Origin: JBGPHT01 sp041484525
GTDB taxonomy: Bacteria > Acidobacteriota > Terriglobia > Bryobacterales > Bryobacteraceae
NCBI GenBank assembly: GCA_041484525.1
Contig: JBGPHT010000006.1
Location: forward strand, 1 to 64,000
DNA: 64,000 nucleotides
Reading direction: 5' to 3'
The notes beneath the pieces are model-generated. The model saw nothing but the letters and a program-made list of their open reading frames with translations. It did not search any database and was not told the origin of the DNA. The position numbers were made by a program, and so were the translations under genes. Below are positions 1-6,527 of the stretch, in pieces (position 1 is the first letter of the stretch; the number at the start of each line of letters is the position of its first letter).

Positions 1-3
1 GCG

Positions 4-15
4 TGAGTGGCCTAC
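4..15 (+). repeat. Boundary motif copy 1
   Basis: TGAGTGGCCTAC followed by T, one mismatch from the consensus T[GC]A[GC][TC][AG]GCCTACA. It lies at the window edge, so its flanking genes are not visible. Confidence 0.6.
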
Positions 16-132
16 TTCGTGTTACGCTGAGGGGGTCCGCATGGGTTAGGGCCGGTCGCAGGCTGGATGGTCGGGTGCCGTTTCCGCGTTGGTGGCGGTG
101 CCCGTGGCAACATTCGGCGGGTGGCCGGCCCT

Positions 133-423
133 TCACTTTTGCGGCAGCAACTTCCCTCCTCGGCCGATGCGGTTGTAGCGTGGCTCGCCCGCGATGTCTT
201 TCCGCACACTCAGCAGCGCCTTCCGGATCACACTCGCGATGGATGCCCGGGTCACTTGGTAGTGGCCGGCGAGCTTCGTCAGGGTGTCGCCGGCAACGCG
301 GCGCTTGAGAATCTGCTGCCGGCGCTTGTCGAGCTTCTTGACTCTGGCATCGATGGCGCGTTGGTGGGCCTTCTGGTCGCCGGTCACTTCGCGGTATAGG
401 TCGGTCATCGTCATGCTGCCCAT
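133..423 (-). CDS. Small helix-turn-helix-like DNA-binding protein
   Basis: About 96 residues and very basic. The middle (TLTKLAGHYQVTRASIASVI) reads like a helix-turn-helix of the sigma-region-4 or small-terminase type; this is a judgement from sequence pattern only. The frame is open further upstream, but the run MGSMTMTDLYREV offers ATG starts at 423, 414 and 408. I chose 423 as the furthest that stays clear of the motif at 442-454. No strong ribosome site is visible. It is probably a regulator of the phage-like block. Confidence 0.5.
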   Translation of the reverse strand: MGSMTMTDLYREVTGDQKAHQRAIDARVKKLDKRRQQILKRRVAGDTLTKLAGHYQVTRASIASVIRKALLSVRKDIAGEPRYNRIGRGGKLLPQK

Positions 424-441
424 GGTAACCCCGATACGCGC

Positions 442-454
442 TGAGTGGCCTACA
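442..454 (+). repeat. Boundary motif copy 2
   Basis: Exact TGAGTGGCCTACA. It lies about 20 bases upstream of the start of the minus-strand HTH-like gene ending at 133. Confidence 0.8.
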
Positions 455-511
455 AAATTCGACACCCCCACAGTTTGAGAGATGTCATCCGGCGCGGGAT
501 CCGATCTGCGC

Positions 512-524
512 TCAGTGGCCTACA
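512..524 (+). repeat. Boundary motif copy 3
   Basis: Exact consensus TCAGTGGCCTACA. It stands 23 bases before structured element copy 1, just as the copy at 6503 stands before copy 2. Confidence 0.8.
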
Positions 525-547
525 TATTTTTTCCCGTTTGGCGTGGC

Positions 548-700
548 TTGCCGCCGGCGAGCGGAGCGAGCGGGGCGGGGGAGCCCCAGCGCAGCGCGGG
601 GCAGACGGGCGCGGGAAGGGGCGGCGTCTTGTGCGGGATGGTGGGGGGCGGCGGGGCGTAAGCAATGCAGCGCTACCGGATGCCTTTGGCGGCGCGCGCG
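548..700 (+). repeat. Duplicated hairpin-rich element, copy 1
   Basis: Shares ordered blocks with 6528-6681 at nearly the same length (153 against 154 nt): TTGCCGCC, a G-rich hairpin closed by GGGGC/GCCCC, GCGCGGGGCAGACGGG, GGCGGCGGGGC, and ACCGGATGC-TTTGGCGGC. The sequence between blocks diverges, but the first hairpin can form in both copies. GCCCC can also pair with the GGGGC downstream, so two mutually exclusive hairpins are possible. No protein frame is conserved. It could be a structured RNA, a protein-binding site or a small repeat element. Confidence 0.6.
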
Positions 701-915
701 CTCGAGCCGCGGCGAGCCCGGTGGACGGCGCGCGCCTGGCGGCGGCCGGCGTGCGCGCGGCCTGCTGCCTCGGAGTCTGCAGGGTGGTGCGCTGCACGCC
801 GGCAGTCCGCACCGCTGCCGCGATGGTGGCCGCCGCGGGGGATCCGGATGCCGCCTCGCCCTGCGGTCCGCTGCCCGCGGGCGTCGTGAGGGGACGGAGC
901 GTTTAAACGCTGTGC

Positions 916-928
916 TGAGTGGCCGGCA
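916..928 (+). repeat. Boundary motif copy 4 (degenerate)
   Basis: TGAGTGGCCGGCA, two mismatches from consensus, in the spacer before the plus-strand DUF5681 gene. Confidence 0.5.
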
Positions 929-1008
929 GTGTGTAGACCAGTGACAACCCTCGCGAGAATTTGGAGGGGGGTGTCTCTCCGGCGGTCCACCGGGCGAGCG
1001 CGTTTTGC

Positions 1009-1021
1009 TCAGGGGCCTACC
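1009..1021 (+). repeat. Boundary motif copy 5 (degenerate)
   Basis: TCAGGGGCCTACC, two mismatches, directly followed seven bases later by an exact copy at 1029; a tandem pair. Confidence 0.55.
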
Positions 1022-1028
1022 AGTTTTC

Positions 1029-1041
1029 TGAGTGGCCTACA
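1029..1041 (+). repeat. Boundary motif copy 6
   Basis: Exact TGAGTGGCCTACA. Its last bases start the first of the ACAGGCG direct repeats. Confidence 0.8.
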
Positions 1042-1090
1042 GGCGAAAATTGCCCCTGCCGCCCTGAAAGTACAGGCGAAATACAGGCGG
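1039..1090 (+). repeat. ACAGGCG direct repeats
   Basis: Three copies of ACAGGCG begin at 1039, 1072 and 1083. The first two extend to ACAGGCGAAA. The spacings of 33 and 11 bases are whole multiples of about one helical turn, which would place them on one DNA face. They sit 50-100 bases before the gene at 1142, so a binding site is possible. Confidence 0.35.
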
Positions 1091-1141
1091 CGCGTGGCGG
1101 CGGCGGTGCCGAAACCCCCGAAAAAGGCGCTACGGTGAGCT

Positions 1142-1738
1142 GTGGCCGATAAAGTAGCAGGGCCGGATCAGGCAGTGGTCGAACCGCCTGCCGCCAAGCG
1201 CCGGGGGTTCGCCGGCCAGCGGCCAGGGCCGGCGCCGCCGCCCCTGGCCGGGTCGGCTGCGACGCAGTTCAGGCCGGGGAAGTCGGGGAATCCGAAGGGC
1301 CGGCCGGCGGGGAGCCGCAACAAGACGACGGCGTTTTGCGCGTCGCTGTTGGGCGGCGATGCCGGCGACATCATGGCCAAGGTGATCGAGCTGGCGAAGA
1401 CGGGCGATGGTGTGGCGTTGCGGTTGTGTGTAGAGCGGCTGCTGCCAGTCAGGGCGAGCCGCGATCGCGCGGTGGACGTCCAGCTTCCGGACATTGCGGC
1501 GGTCGGCGATTTGGTGGAGGCCTCGGCGGCGGTGATTCGCCACGCGGCGTCTGGCGCGATCACACTGAGCGAAGCGAAGGAGTTCATGTCGCTGCTGGAG
1601 GCGCAAAGGAAATTAGTGGAGACGGCTGACCTGGCCTTGCGGCTGGATGTGCTCGAGGCGCGTCAGGTGGGCAAGGCACAGGAGCGGGAGATTGGGTTCG
1701 ATACAAAGGCGCGGATGCGCCGGTTAGAGGAGGAGTAA
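1142..1738 (+). CDS. DUF5681 domain-containing protein
   Basis: 198 residues starting at GTG. A Pro/Ala/Gly-rich N-terminus leads into FRPGKSGNPKGRPAGSRNK (residues ~43-61), the signature of DUF5681, a family of unknown function often found on phages and mobile elements next to packaging or regulatory genes. The rest is predicted mostly helical and ends in a charged segment (KARMRRLEEE). The next gene starts two bases after the stop, so the two are probably co-transcribed. They are the only complete plus-strand genes in the block apart from the XRE gene. Role unknown; a packaging or DNA-binding accessory protein is a guess from context. Confidence 0.75.
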   Translation: MADKVAGPDQAVVEPPAAKRRGFAGQRPGPAPPPLAGSAATQFRPGKSGNPKGRPAGSRNKTTAFCASLLGGDAGDIMAKVIELAKTGDGVALRLCVERLLPVRASRDRAVDVQLPDIAAVGDLVEASAAVIRHAASGAITLSEAKEFMSLLEAQRKLVETADLALRLDVLEARQVGKAQEREIGFDTKARMRRLEEE

Positions 1739-1739
1739 A

Positions 1740-2129
1740 GTGCGACTGACTCGGCGATTGGCTGCGGTGGAAGTGGCGGCGGGCGGGGCGGCGCGTGCGC
1801 GCTCGGCCGAAGTGCGGGAGGTGGGAGTTGTCTGGTCTGCGCATGAGGCGCGGATCGACGCGAGCGGCCTGGCGGCTGGCGAATACATCGCGGCCGATAT
1901 GCGGTATCTGGATTCGCCTCCGGAGGCGGGTGAGCCGGCACGGCCGTTGTGCGGCGAGTTCGTGTCGGTGACGGAGCGGGTTACGCGGGACTCGAATGAC
2001 CTGGGGAACGTCTACGGGGCGACCGGTGAGGTGATCGGGCGGGTGACTGAGCTCGACGGCTCGCTGGTCATCTGGAAGCCGGTGGTGTCGGGTCCGGTGG
2101 CGGCGCCGCCTTTGCCGCCGGCGGCCTGA
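1740..2129 (+). CDS. Hypothetical protein downstream of DUF5681 gene
   Basis: 129 residues. The GTG start is preceded by GAGGAG inside the end of the upstream gene, a good ribosome site, so translational coupling is likely. The middle (GEYIAADMRYLDSPPEAGEP, then GVIG-like strands and VTELDGSLVIWKPVV) looks like a small beta-rich domain. I do not recognise the family. Its last ~60 bases overlap, on the opposite strand, the end of the convergent gene 2068-2250. Confidence 0.55.
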   Translation: MRLTRRLAAVEVAAGGAARARSAEVREVGVVWSAHEARIDASGLAAGEYIAADMRYLDSPPEAGEPARPLCGEFVSVTERVTRDSNDLGNVYGATGEVIGRVTELDGSLVIWKPVVSGPVAAPPLPPAA

Positions 2130-2250
2130 CCTCCTTGGCGGTAAATTTACCGTCGCGGGCGCGCCGCGGCAGCGCGGCGATGCGGGCGCGGAGCGTGTCG
2201 AGCTTGAGTAGCTCGCGTGCGAGCGCGGCGGCGCTGGCCGATTGCTTCAC
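2068..2250 (-). CDS. Small helical hypothetical protein
   Basis: 60 residues: a helical N-terminal half (ARELLKLDTLRARIAAL) and a Pro/Ala-rich tail. The GTG start overlaps the TGA stop of the previous gene as GTGA, and this overlap lies inside a boundary motif (TGTAGGCCAGTGA on the coding strand). Last gene of the minus-strand run beginning with the fibre-like gene at 3730. Function unknown. Confidence 0.5.
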   Translation of the reverse strand: MKQSASAAALARELLKLDTLRARIAALPRRARDGKFTAKEVRPPAAKAAPPPDPTPPASR

Positions 2251-2259
2251 TGGCCTACA
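2247..2259 (+). repeat. Boundary motif copy 7, forms a stop/start junction
   Basis: TCACTGGCCTACA. Read on the minus strand it encodes V-G-Q-stop of gene 2247-2450 and, in the overlapping GTGA, the GTG start of gene 2068-2250. Confidence 0.8.
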
Positions 2260-2450
2260 CCGGCCTTGTGCTGATATCGCGCGTGGAAAGTTTTATCGGT
2301 GTACGTGTTACCGCCATGCAGGAATTCTTGAGCCTGGCGCCGAAGCCAGGCGGCGATGGGCCGGCGCTGCTGTGGGGTTAGCGTGCCGGCGTCCTTGATG
2401 GTCAACGTCGCCGCTGTGCGGAACTTCAGTCTCTCCGTTGGCGCCTTCAC
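2247..2450 (-). CDS. Small basic hypothetical protein
   Basis: 67 residues, beginning VKAPTERLKFRTAATLTIKD. The frame stays open far upstream, but that part reads as nonsense. The GTG at 2450 overlaps the TGA of the previous gene as GTGA, which fixes the start. Basic with helical stretches (RRPIAAWLRRQAQEFLH) and aromatic residues near the end. Family not recognised. It ends in VGQ, encoded by a boundary motif, like its upstream neighbour. Confidence 0.55.
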   Translation of the reverse strand: MKAPTERLKFRTAATLTIKDAGTLTPQQRRPIAAWLRRQAQEFLHGGNTYTDKTFHARYQHKAGVGQ

Positions 2451-2459
2451 TGGCCTACA
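2447..2459 (+). repeat. Boundary motif copy 8, forms a stop/start junction
   Basis: TCACTGGCCTACA, identical to copy 7 and placed identically: it encodes the VGQ-stop end of gene 2447-2701 and contains the GTG start of the next gene. Confidence 0.8.
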
Positions 2460-2701
2460 ACCTCGCTGCCGGCGGGCGGTGCGTCCGGATCCGGCGGCGC
2501 GAAGACGCTGCGCTGCAGTTCGGCGATTTGCGTGAGCATGACTACGGTGCGCCGGCGGAGTAACTCCAGCGACGTGGGGAGAAGATCCTCGATGCGGATC
2601 TCCATTTCTTCGACGCGTGCGAGAAGGATGGTGACTGCGTTCGTCAAATCCTGCTTGGTCGCGGGCTGCATGTAGTCGGGCGTGGCTGTTGGGTCGGGCA
2701 T
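2447..2701 (-). CDS. Small coiled-coil-like protein of phage block
   Basis: 84 residues, starting three bases after the stop of the fibre-like gene with GAGG just upstream. The centre is heptad-like (LTNAVTILLARVEEMEIRIE, then LLRRRTVVMLTQIAELQ), so an oligomerising coiled coil is likely. Pro-rich ends. The position after a fibre-like gene suits a tail or assembly accessory, but no family is recognised. Confidence 0.6.
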   Translation of the reverse strand: MPDPTATPDYMQPATKQDLTNAVTILLARVEEMEIRIEDLLPTSLELLRRRTVVMLTQIAELQRSVFAPPDPDAPPAGSEVVGQ

Positions 2702-2704
2702 TGG

Positions 2705-3730
2705 TTACCTCAGAACGCAGGCGCCGTCCTGCGCGACTGCGAAATACACATTCACCTCGAAGGTCGACGGGTCCACGGTTACGTGGTCTGGTTCGACCTG
2801 GCCGGGCGGGCCGGCGGTGTCGTAGCACGTGACGGCAATGGCGGCGCTGGCCAGGCCGTGGGTGCCGGCCGCGATGGTGAGCTGAGTTTGGCCGCTGAAC
2901 GCCGTTCGGTAGGGCGCCGGCGCGGCCGCGACCTGAGCCCGTGTGACAACGTGGGGGTTGTCAGTCCGTGCGGAGTGCGCGGCGGTGGCGGCGGCGTTGG
3001 CTGTGTCAGCGGCGCCGCGAGTGGTGGCCTCCGACGTGATCGCAGCCGATCGGGTGTCGGCCTCGGCGGTGTCGGCCGAAGTGCGGGAGCTGGCTTCGGC
3101 CGACACGGCGGCGGCGCGCGCCGATGCCTCGGAAGAATCGGCCCCGGCGCGGGTTGTCGCTTCGCTGGCGATCGCCGCGGCGTTCGTCGTGTCGGCCGCG
3201 GCGCGCGTCGTGGCCTCGCTGGTTAGCGCGGTGGCGGTCGCCTTGGCGTCTAGCGCGGCCTGAAGCCCGGTCACGCCGCTGATGGGGATCGCGCCGGCGG
3301 CAACGTTGGCCGGTGCCCACTGGGCGCCGTCGAAGACGACGGCCTGGCCGGTGGTGGCTCCGGAGGGCGAAAGCTGCGATAGGGCGAGTTGCAGGATCGG
3401 CGGCGGCGAAGTGGTGCGTAAGCAGCTGGCGAGCGTGGCCGTCGACGTGGCGGGCACAACCAGCGTGGCGGTATCGGTTTTGCCGATACTGCCCCATCCG
3501 ATCGAGTATTGACCGGGCTCGAGGAGCGCGTCGAAGCGGCCGGCGGCGATCTGAATCTGGGCGGCGCCGGCGGGGTGAACTACGTTGTCGGCGCCGGTGA
3601 AGGTAAGCCAGGTGAGGACGACGAAGCCGGAGGCCGGCGTCTGGGCGGCGTTGCGGAGGGTGCCAGTGACGTGGCAGGGGGCGGCGAATGCGACTGCGGC
3701 GAGCGCAAGCGCGCACAGAGCGGTGCGCAT
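2705..3730 (-). CDS. Secreted or virion fibre-like protein with Ala-rich heptad repeats
   Basis: 341 residues. An N-terminal hydrophobic stretch (MRTALCALALAAVAFAAPC) looks like a signal peptide, with Cys at 19. Then comes a beta-rich domain to about residue 150 (carboxypeptidase-regulatory-like fold possible), then a long repetitive Ala/Thr/Ser/Glu/Arg segment (~160-250) with SEATTR recurring, typical of trimeric phage tail fibres and adhesin stalks, then a short beta-rich tip rich in Gly and aromatics. Heads a minus-strand run of four genes. A tail fibre or surface adhesin is likely; the signal peptide is unusual for a tail fibre and is the main doubt. Confidence 0.6.
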   Translation of the reverse strand: MRTALCALALAAVAFAAPCHVTGTLRNAAQTPASGFVVLTWLTFTGADNVVHPAGAAQIQIAAGRFDALLEPGQYSIGWGSIGKTDTATLVVPATSTATLASCLRTTSPPPILQLALSQLSPSGATTGQAVVFDGAQWAPANVAAGAIPISGVTGLQAALDAKATATALTSEATTRAAADTTNAAAIASEATTRAGADSSEASARAAAVSAEASSRTSADTAEADTRSAAITSEATTRGAADTANAAATAAHSARTDNPHVVTRAQVAAAPAPYRTAFSGQTQLTIAAGTHGLASAAIAVTCYDTAGPPGQVEPDHVTVDPSTFEVNVYFAVAQDGACVLR

Positions 3731-3734
3731 GCGC

Positions 3735-4013
3735 CTACAGTGTAGCGCCGGGCGCCGGGGATCCCGGCGCGTCGAACACGGCGCGGAGCTGGTCCCAGCG
3801 TTCGGCGTTCACCAGGTAGACGATGCGGCGCTCGGCGGCGGTGAGCGAGCGGGCGAGCCGGCCGCGCTGCTCGAGGCGGATTTGATGGATGCGGTATCGC
3901 CATCCTTCGCGCCAGCGGCGGGCCGCGGCGGCTTCATCGTGGCTGGCCGCACGCGGGTAGCAGCCGCTGGCCAGATGAGGAGCTGCAGGCGGCCGGCAAT
4001 GCTGCGCGCGCCG
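3735..4013 (-). CDS. Unassigned coding-like stretch without a normal start
   Basis: A 92-codon open frame with coding character (HDEAAAARRWREGWRYRIHQ near the middle, then RRIVYLVNAERWDQLRAVFD) but no ATG or GTG. Just upstream, a different frame reads LRRLIDRGAAPHPAFGSGAR and then LQLLIWP, also protein-like. The two would join near 3970 by one frameshift, so this may be one gene with an indel, reaching up to about 4066. Its TAG stop (3735-3737) lies in GCCTACA, the tail of the boundary motif. Family not recognised. Confidence 0.3.
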   Translation of the reverse strand, partial: RRAQHCRPPAAPHLASGCYPRAASHDEAAAARRWREGWRYRIHQIRLEQRGRLARSLTAAERRIVYLVNAERWDQLRAVFDAPGSPAPGATL

Positions 4014-4069
4014 CTACCGAATGCGGGGTGCGGGGCGGCGCCCCGGTCAATGAGCCGCCGCAGGCCGCC

Positions 4070-4267
4070 TTATCCGCGCGTCAATCGGCGGTGCGGCCGC
4101 GGCGCGGGTGGGGCCCGCTCGGGCCGGCCGGCCGGGTCGATGTTACTGCTGTCGAGGGCGGCGCGGGCTGCGAGCTCCAGGCGGGAGATGCTGGCGAGCG
4201 TGGCGCGTGCTGCGGCGGCGAGCCGCTTGGCGCGGCGGTCAAGCTCTTGGCGGTTCGGCGGCGTCAT
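4070..4267 (-). CDS. Small helical hypothetical protein
   Basis: 65 residues: a charged helical first half (RQELDRRAKRLAAAARATLA) and a Pro/Arg-rich tail. ATG start 28 bases after the motif at 4295. In the same frame after its stop, protein-like sequence resumes (LRRLIDRG), so it could once have been longer. Function unknown. Confidence 0.45.
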   Translation of the reverse strand: MTPPNRQELDRRAKRLAAAARATLASISRLELAARAALDSSNIDPAGRPERAPPAPRPHRRLTRG

Positions 4268-4294
4268 AGCGCGGGCGAAAAACAGGATAGCACG

Positions 4295-4307
4295 TCACCG
4301 GCCTACA
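4295..4307 (+). repeat. Boundary motif copy 9, holds a stop codon
   Basis: TCACCGGCCTACA. The TAG stop of minus-strand gene 4303-4557 lies inside it. Confidence 0.8.
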
Positions 4308-4557
4308 GCCCGGCGGGCGGCGCTGGTGGCAGATCGGAGCGGAGCATGGCCTTGAACTCTTCGCAGGCGGCGGCGAAGGCTGCGCAGATGCGTTGCTCGG
4401 CGGCGGCAAGCTCGGCGCGGAGTTCCTCCCGCAGGATGGTGCGGAAGGTGTCGAGGTCGTCGGGTGTCGGCATGTGAGGGGGCCGTTGGTTTTCGGTGCG
4501 CTCCAGGCGGGCGGAAAGCTCTTGGCGGAGGGCTTCGAGCCTCTCGTCTATTGTCAC
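4303..4557 (-). CDS. Coiled-coil small protein
   Basis: 84 residues, mostly charged and predicted helical (TIDERLEALRQELSARLERT, later TILREELRAELAAAEQR). The GTG start overlaps the upstream TGA as GTGA, so it is translationally coupled to the 117-residue coiled-coil gene. The pair are probably structural or assembly partners of the phage-like block; no family recognised. Confidence 0.6.
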   Translation of the reverse strand: MTIDERLEALRQELSARLERTENQRPPHMPTPDDLDTFRTILREELRAELAAAEQRICAAFAAACEEFKAMLRSDLPPAPPAGL

Positions 4558-4907
4558 TGGGGCGGCCTCCGGGTCTCCAGGTTGAGGATGCGCTCTTCGA
4601 GAGCGGCGATGCGCGTGGAGAGGTCGGTGGCGGTGACTTCAGTGGTGTGGAGGCGGGCGGCCTGGCCTTTGGCGTGTCCATGGAAAGCTGTGAGGAGATT
4701 GGTTTCGATGGCGCGCGCGAATTCCTGGGCGCGGTCCTCGGCGGCGCGGATCTCCGTCAGGATGGTCTCGACGGCGCGGTCCTGGCGTTCGGTGAGGCGC
4801 TGCTCGACGGCGGCGCTGGCGGCGGTGAGGCGCTGCTCGATGGCGTGTAGTGCTGCTAGATCGTCTGGCGTCATTTTGCGTTGGTCCTTTGGTGTGGCTG
4901 TCTTCAT
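4554..4907 (-). CDS. Coiled-coil protein of phage block
   Basis: 117 residues, nearly all heptad-like helix (LAALHAIEQRLTAASAAVEQ and later DLSTRIAALEERILNLETR). ATG start, with a boundary motif pair (4914 and inverted 4931) directly upstream. The C-terminal leucine/isoleucine heptad resembles phage chaperone or tail-assembly proteins only in general character. Confidence 0.6.
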   Translation of the reverse strand: MKTATPKDQRKMTPDDLAALHAIEQRLTAASAAVEQRLTERQDRAVETILTEIRAAEDRAQEFARAIETNLLTAFHGHAKGQAARLHTTEVTATDLSTRIAALEERILNLETRRPPQ

Positions 4908-4913
4908 CGTACT

Positions 4914-4926
4914 TCAGTGGCCTACA
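4914..4926 (+). repeat. Boundary motif copy 10
   Basis: TCAGTGGCCTACA, forming an inverted pair with the copy at 4931 separated by four bases; together an imperfect hairpin between genes 4957-5145 and 4554-4907. Confidence 0.8.
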
Positions 4927-4930
4927 GTTG

Positions 4931-4943
4931 TGTAGGCCACTCA
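4931..4943 (-). repeat. Boundary motif copy 11 (inverted)
   Basis: TGTAGGCCACTCA, the exact reverse complement of TGAGTGGCCTACA; second arm of the inverted pair. Confidence 0.8.
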
Positions 4944-4956
4944 AAATGGCGGGCTG

Positions 4957-5145
4957 TCACCGGCGCCGCTTGGCGTCGGCGCGGATCTGGCGGATTTCGG
5001 CGGCGGCCAGGGCGAACACGGCGGCGATGTGAGCGCGGCGGGCTCGCAGGGCGGCGGCGATCGCGCGGAGTAGGCGTCTCACCGGCGGCCCGCTTCGGCG
5101 GGCGGCCATGATGCGGTCGAGGGTGATGCTGGTGTGGGCCTTCAT
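4957..5145 (-). CDS. Small basic hypothetical protein
   Basis: 62 residues, Ala/Arg-rich helix (RLLRAIAAALRARRAHIAAV). ATG start with AAAGG upstream; a boundary motif lies 31 bases upstream (5176) and another pair just after its stop. No family recognised. Confidence 0.45.
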   Translation of the reverse strand: MKAHTSITLDRIMAARRSGPPVRRLLRAIAAALRARRAHIAAVFALAAAEIRQIRADAKRRR

Positions 5146-5175
5146 CGTTGGTGTTGCCTTTCTTGGCCGCTGCTC

Positions 5176-5188
5176 TGAGCGGCCTACA
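5176..5188 (+). repeat. Boundary motif copy 12
   Basis: TGAGCGGCCTACA, 31 bases upstream of the start of gene 4957-5145. Confidence 0.75.
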
Positions 5189-5201
5189 CTCCGGATCTCA
5201 A

Positions 5202-5225
5202 CCCCCCTGGTTTCCCCCAGGGGGG
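5202..5225. repeat. Perfect 9 bp hairpin
   Basis: CCCCCCTGG and CCAGGGGGG flank a six-base loop TTTCCC. It is followed at once by GCAGACCCCGG, reminiscent of the GGGGCAGACGGG block of the duplicated element, so it may be a decayed third relative. Confidence 0.5.
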
Positions 5226-5801
5226 CAGACCCCGGCAGCCGTAGCGATCAAGCCTGCGGCTGCGACCGCCGCTCTGCGCGGCCCTGGCGGGCAAGGGCGC
5301 GGGTGGTTTTCCCGCGTGCATTTCACCCTTGCGGCCTGGCCGCGCGAGCCTGCCGGGTCGCCGCTTGGCGTGATCGCGCAGGCTGCAAGGGGTGGGGGGT
5401 TGAGAATTCAGACACGAGCGCGAGCGGTGATGTTCCGCGAGCCGTGGCCACCTTGCGCCGGCGGCTGCACCTTCCCGCGCGCAGCGCGGCATCAAGGCAT
5501 TGCGCGCGCTGCGAGTGGCTGCCGGCGTGCGTCAGGCGCGCGGGTGGGTACCTCTGACACCACGCCAGATCCCGCGCGCCGATAAGCTGCACGGCGGCGG
5601 CGGCGAGCGTGGCGTATATTACGGGCCGCGTAAGTCGGCGGGCGAGGTCCGGGGCGGCCGGAGCCCCGAACACAAAGCAGCGTAGCGATAAGATTTGCGC
5701 CCGCACTTGCGAGCCGGGGTCCGTGGCGAGGCGCCGGCCCCCCTCGACGGAGGCCGCGACCAGGTGCGAGCACCGCGAGCGCATGCGGCCGCAGTAGAGC
5801 T

Positions 5802-5868
5802 GGTTTCCCCCTTTGGGGATTCCTTAATTGGGGGGTGCCAAGGATGGGGGTGTCCAGAGGGGGAAACC
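5802..5868. repeat. 11 bp inverted repeat enclosing G-runs
   Basis: GGTTTCCCCCT (5802-5812) and AGGGGGAAACC (5858-5868) are perfect inverted repeats 45 bases apart. Between them lie runs of four, six and five G, so a G-quadruplex or a long stem-loop is possible. No gene overlaps it convincingly. Confidence 0.5.
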
Positions 5869-6211
5869 TGCGGCGGGGGGCGGCGCTGCGGGCGTCACGT
5901 TATCGAGATTGTCACCTTACCGGCCGTTGTGGAGGCCGGAATCCGACAACCGGAGCGGCCCGCGGCGCTGACGCCTGCGAGCTCGCGAGCGGGCCGGCGG
6001 CGCTGCTGTTGGTTGTAATCCAGAGCGCCGCTGAGGTGAGCTTTGCGAAGCCGAAGAAGAGGCGCGATTCTGGATCCAGCAGGCCGGGGCAGCGACGGTG
6101 GGGACCCAAACTTCCTACAGCCTTCCCCCGTCGCTGCTCGGCCGCGCTGCACCGCATTGACTGGTTCGGGGGCGGTAGCGGCCTATAGCTGGCGGCTGTC
6201 GGCGGGCGTGG

Positions 6212-6224
6212 TGTAGGCTGCTGA
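6212..6224 (-). repeat. Boundary motif copy 13 (inverted)
   Basis: TGTAGGCTGCTGA, the reverse complement of TCAGCAGCCTACA, within consensus. Confidence 0.6.
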
Positions 6225-6259
6225 GGTTGCGTTGTGCCACGTGAAACAACTGCGATGGT

Positions 6260-6272
6260 TGAGTGGCCTACG
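6260..6272 (+). repeat. Boundary motif copy 14, holds a stop codon
   Basis: TGAGTGGCCTACG. The TAG stop of minus-strand gene 6268-6480 lies in its right half. Confidence 0.75.
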
Positions 6273-6480
6273 GTGCCGGTGTGACGCCGCGGCGCTTAAG
6301 CTCGGCGGCGGTGATGGCGGCTAGCTCCGGAGCGTTGGCGTGGGTGTGGGTGTGGGTGCGGTGGTCTACGAGGAGTTGCGGCGTGGGCGTGTGGCGCACG
6401 TTGTCTGCGTAGGTGGCTTGGATGGCGGCGGCGCCTGCGGCGGCGACTTTGGCGGCACGTTGGCGTTCGGTGGTTGGCAT
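6268..6480 (-). CDS. Small hypothetical protein with His/Thr run
   Basis: 70 residues. Ala-rich helical start (RQRAAKVAAAGAAAIQATYA), then HRTHTHTHANAPELAAI, whose alternating His could bind metal. It is bracketed by boundary motifs: one holds its stop, another lies 22 bases upstream of its start. Function unknown. Confidence 0.5.
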   Translation of the reverse strand: MPTTERQRAAKVAAAGAAAIQATYADNVRHTPTPQLLVDHRTHTHTHANAPELAAITAAELKRRGVTPAP

Positions 6481-6502
6481 GGTTTGATTGTAGGGCTGCG
6501 CG

Positions 6503-6515
6503 TGAGTGGCCTACA
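6503..6515 (+). repeat. Boundary motif copy 15
   Basis: Exact TGAGTGGCCTACA between gene 6268-6480 and structured element copy 2, which starts 12 bases later. Confidence 0.8.
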
Positions 6516-6527
6516 AGGTCCCGCGTG

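Larger units (their letters stand above)
455..1141. other. Gene-poor GC-rich spacer with motif copies and structured element
   Basis: No reading frame here looks like a protein; the open frames are Arg/Ala/Gly-rich shadows of high G+C on both strands. It holds four boundary motifs (512, 916, 1009, 1029), one copy of the duplicated hairpin-rich element (548-700), and a run of ACAGGCG direct repeats just before the plus-strand gene at 1142. Confidence 0.6.
5146..6267. other. 1.1 kb without a convincing gene; several hairpins
   Basis: Reading frames here are long only because the DNA is GC-rich; none reads like a folded protein. It contains a boundary motif (5176), a perfect 9 bp hairpin at 5202-5225, an 11 bp inverted repeat around G-runs at 5802-5868, and motif copies at 6212 and 6260. 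It may be regulatory, may encode RNA, or may be a decayed gene. Confidence 0.5.

Noticed and set aside
3585..4355. 256-codon plus-strand open frame in the phage-like block
   Set aside because: Arg/Ala/Ser-rich without structure and opposite several coupled minus-strand genes.
5323..5784. 153-codon minus-strand open frame in the gene-free stretch
   Set aside because: A short hydrophobic segment is present but the rest is low complexity and no ribosome site is seen; too weak to list.
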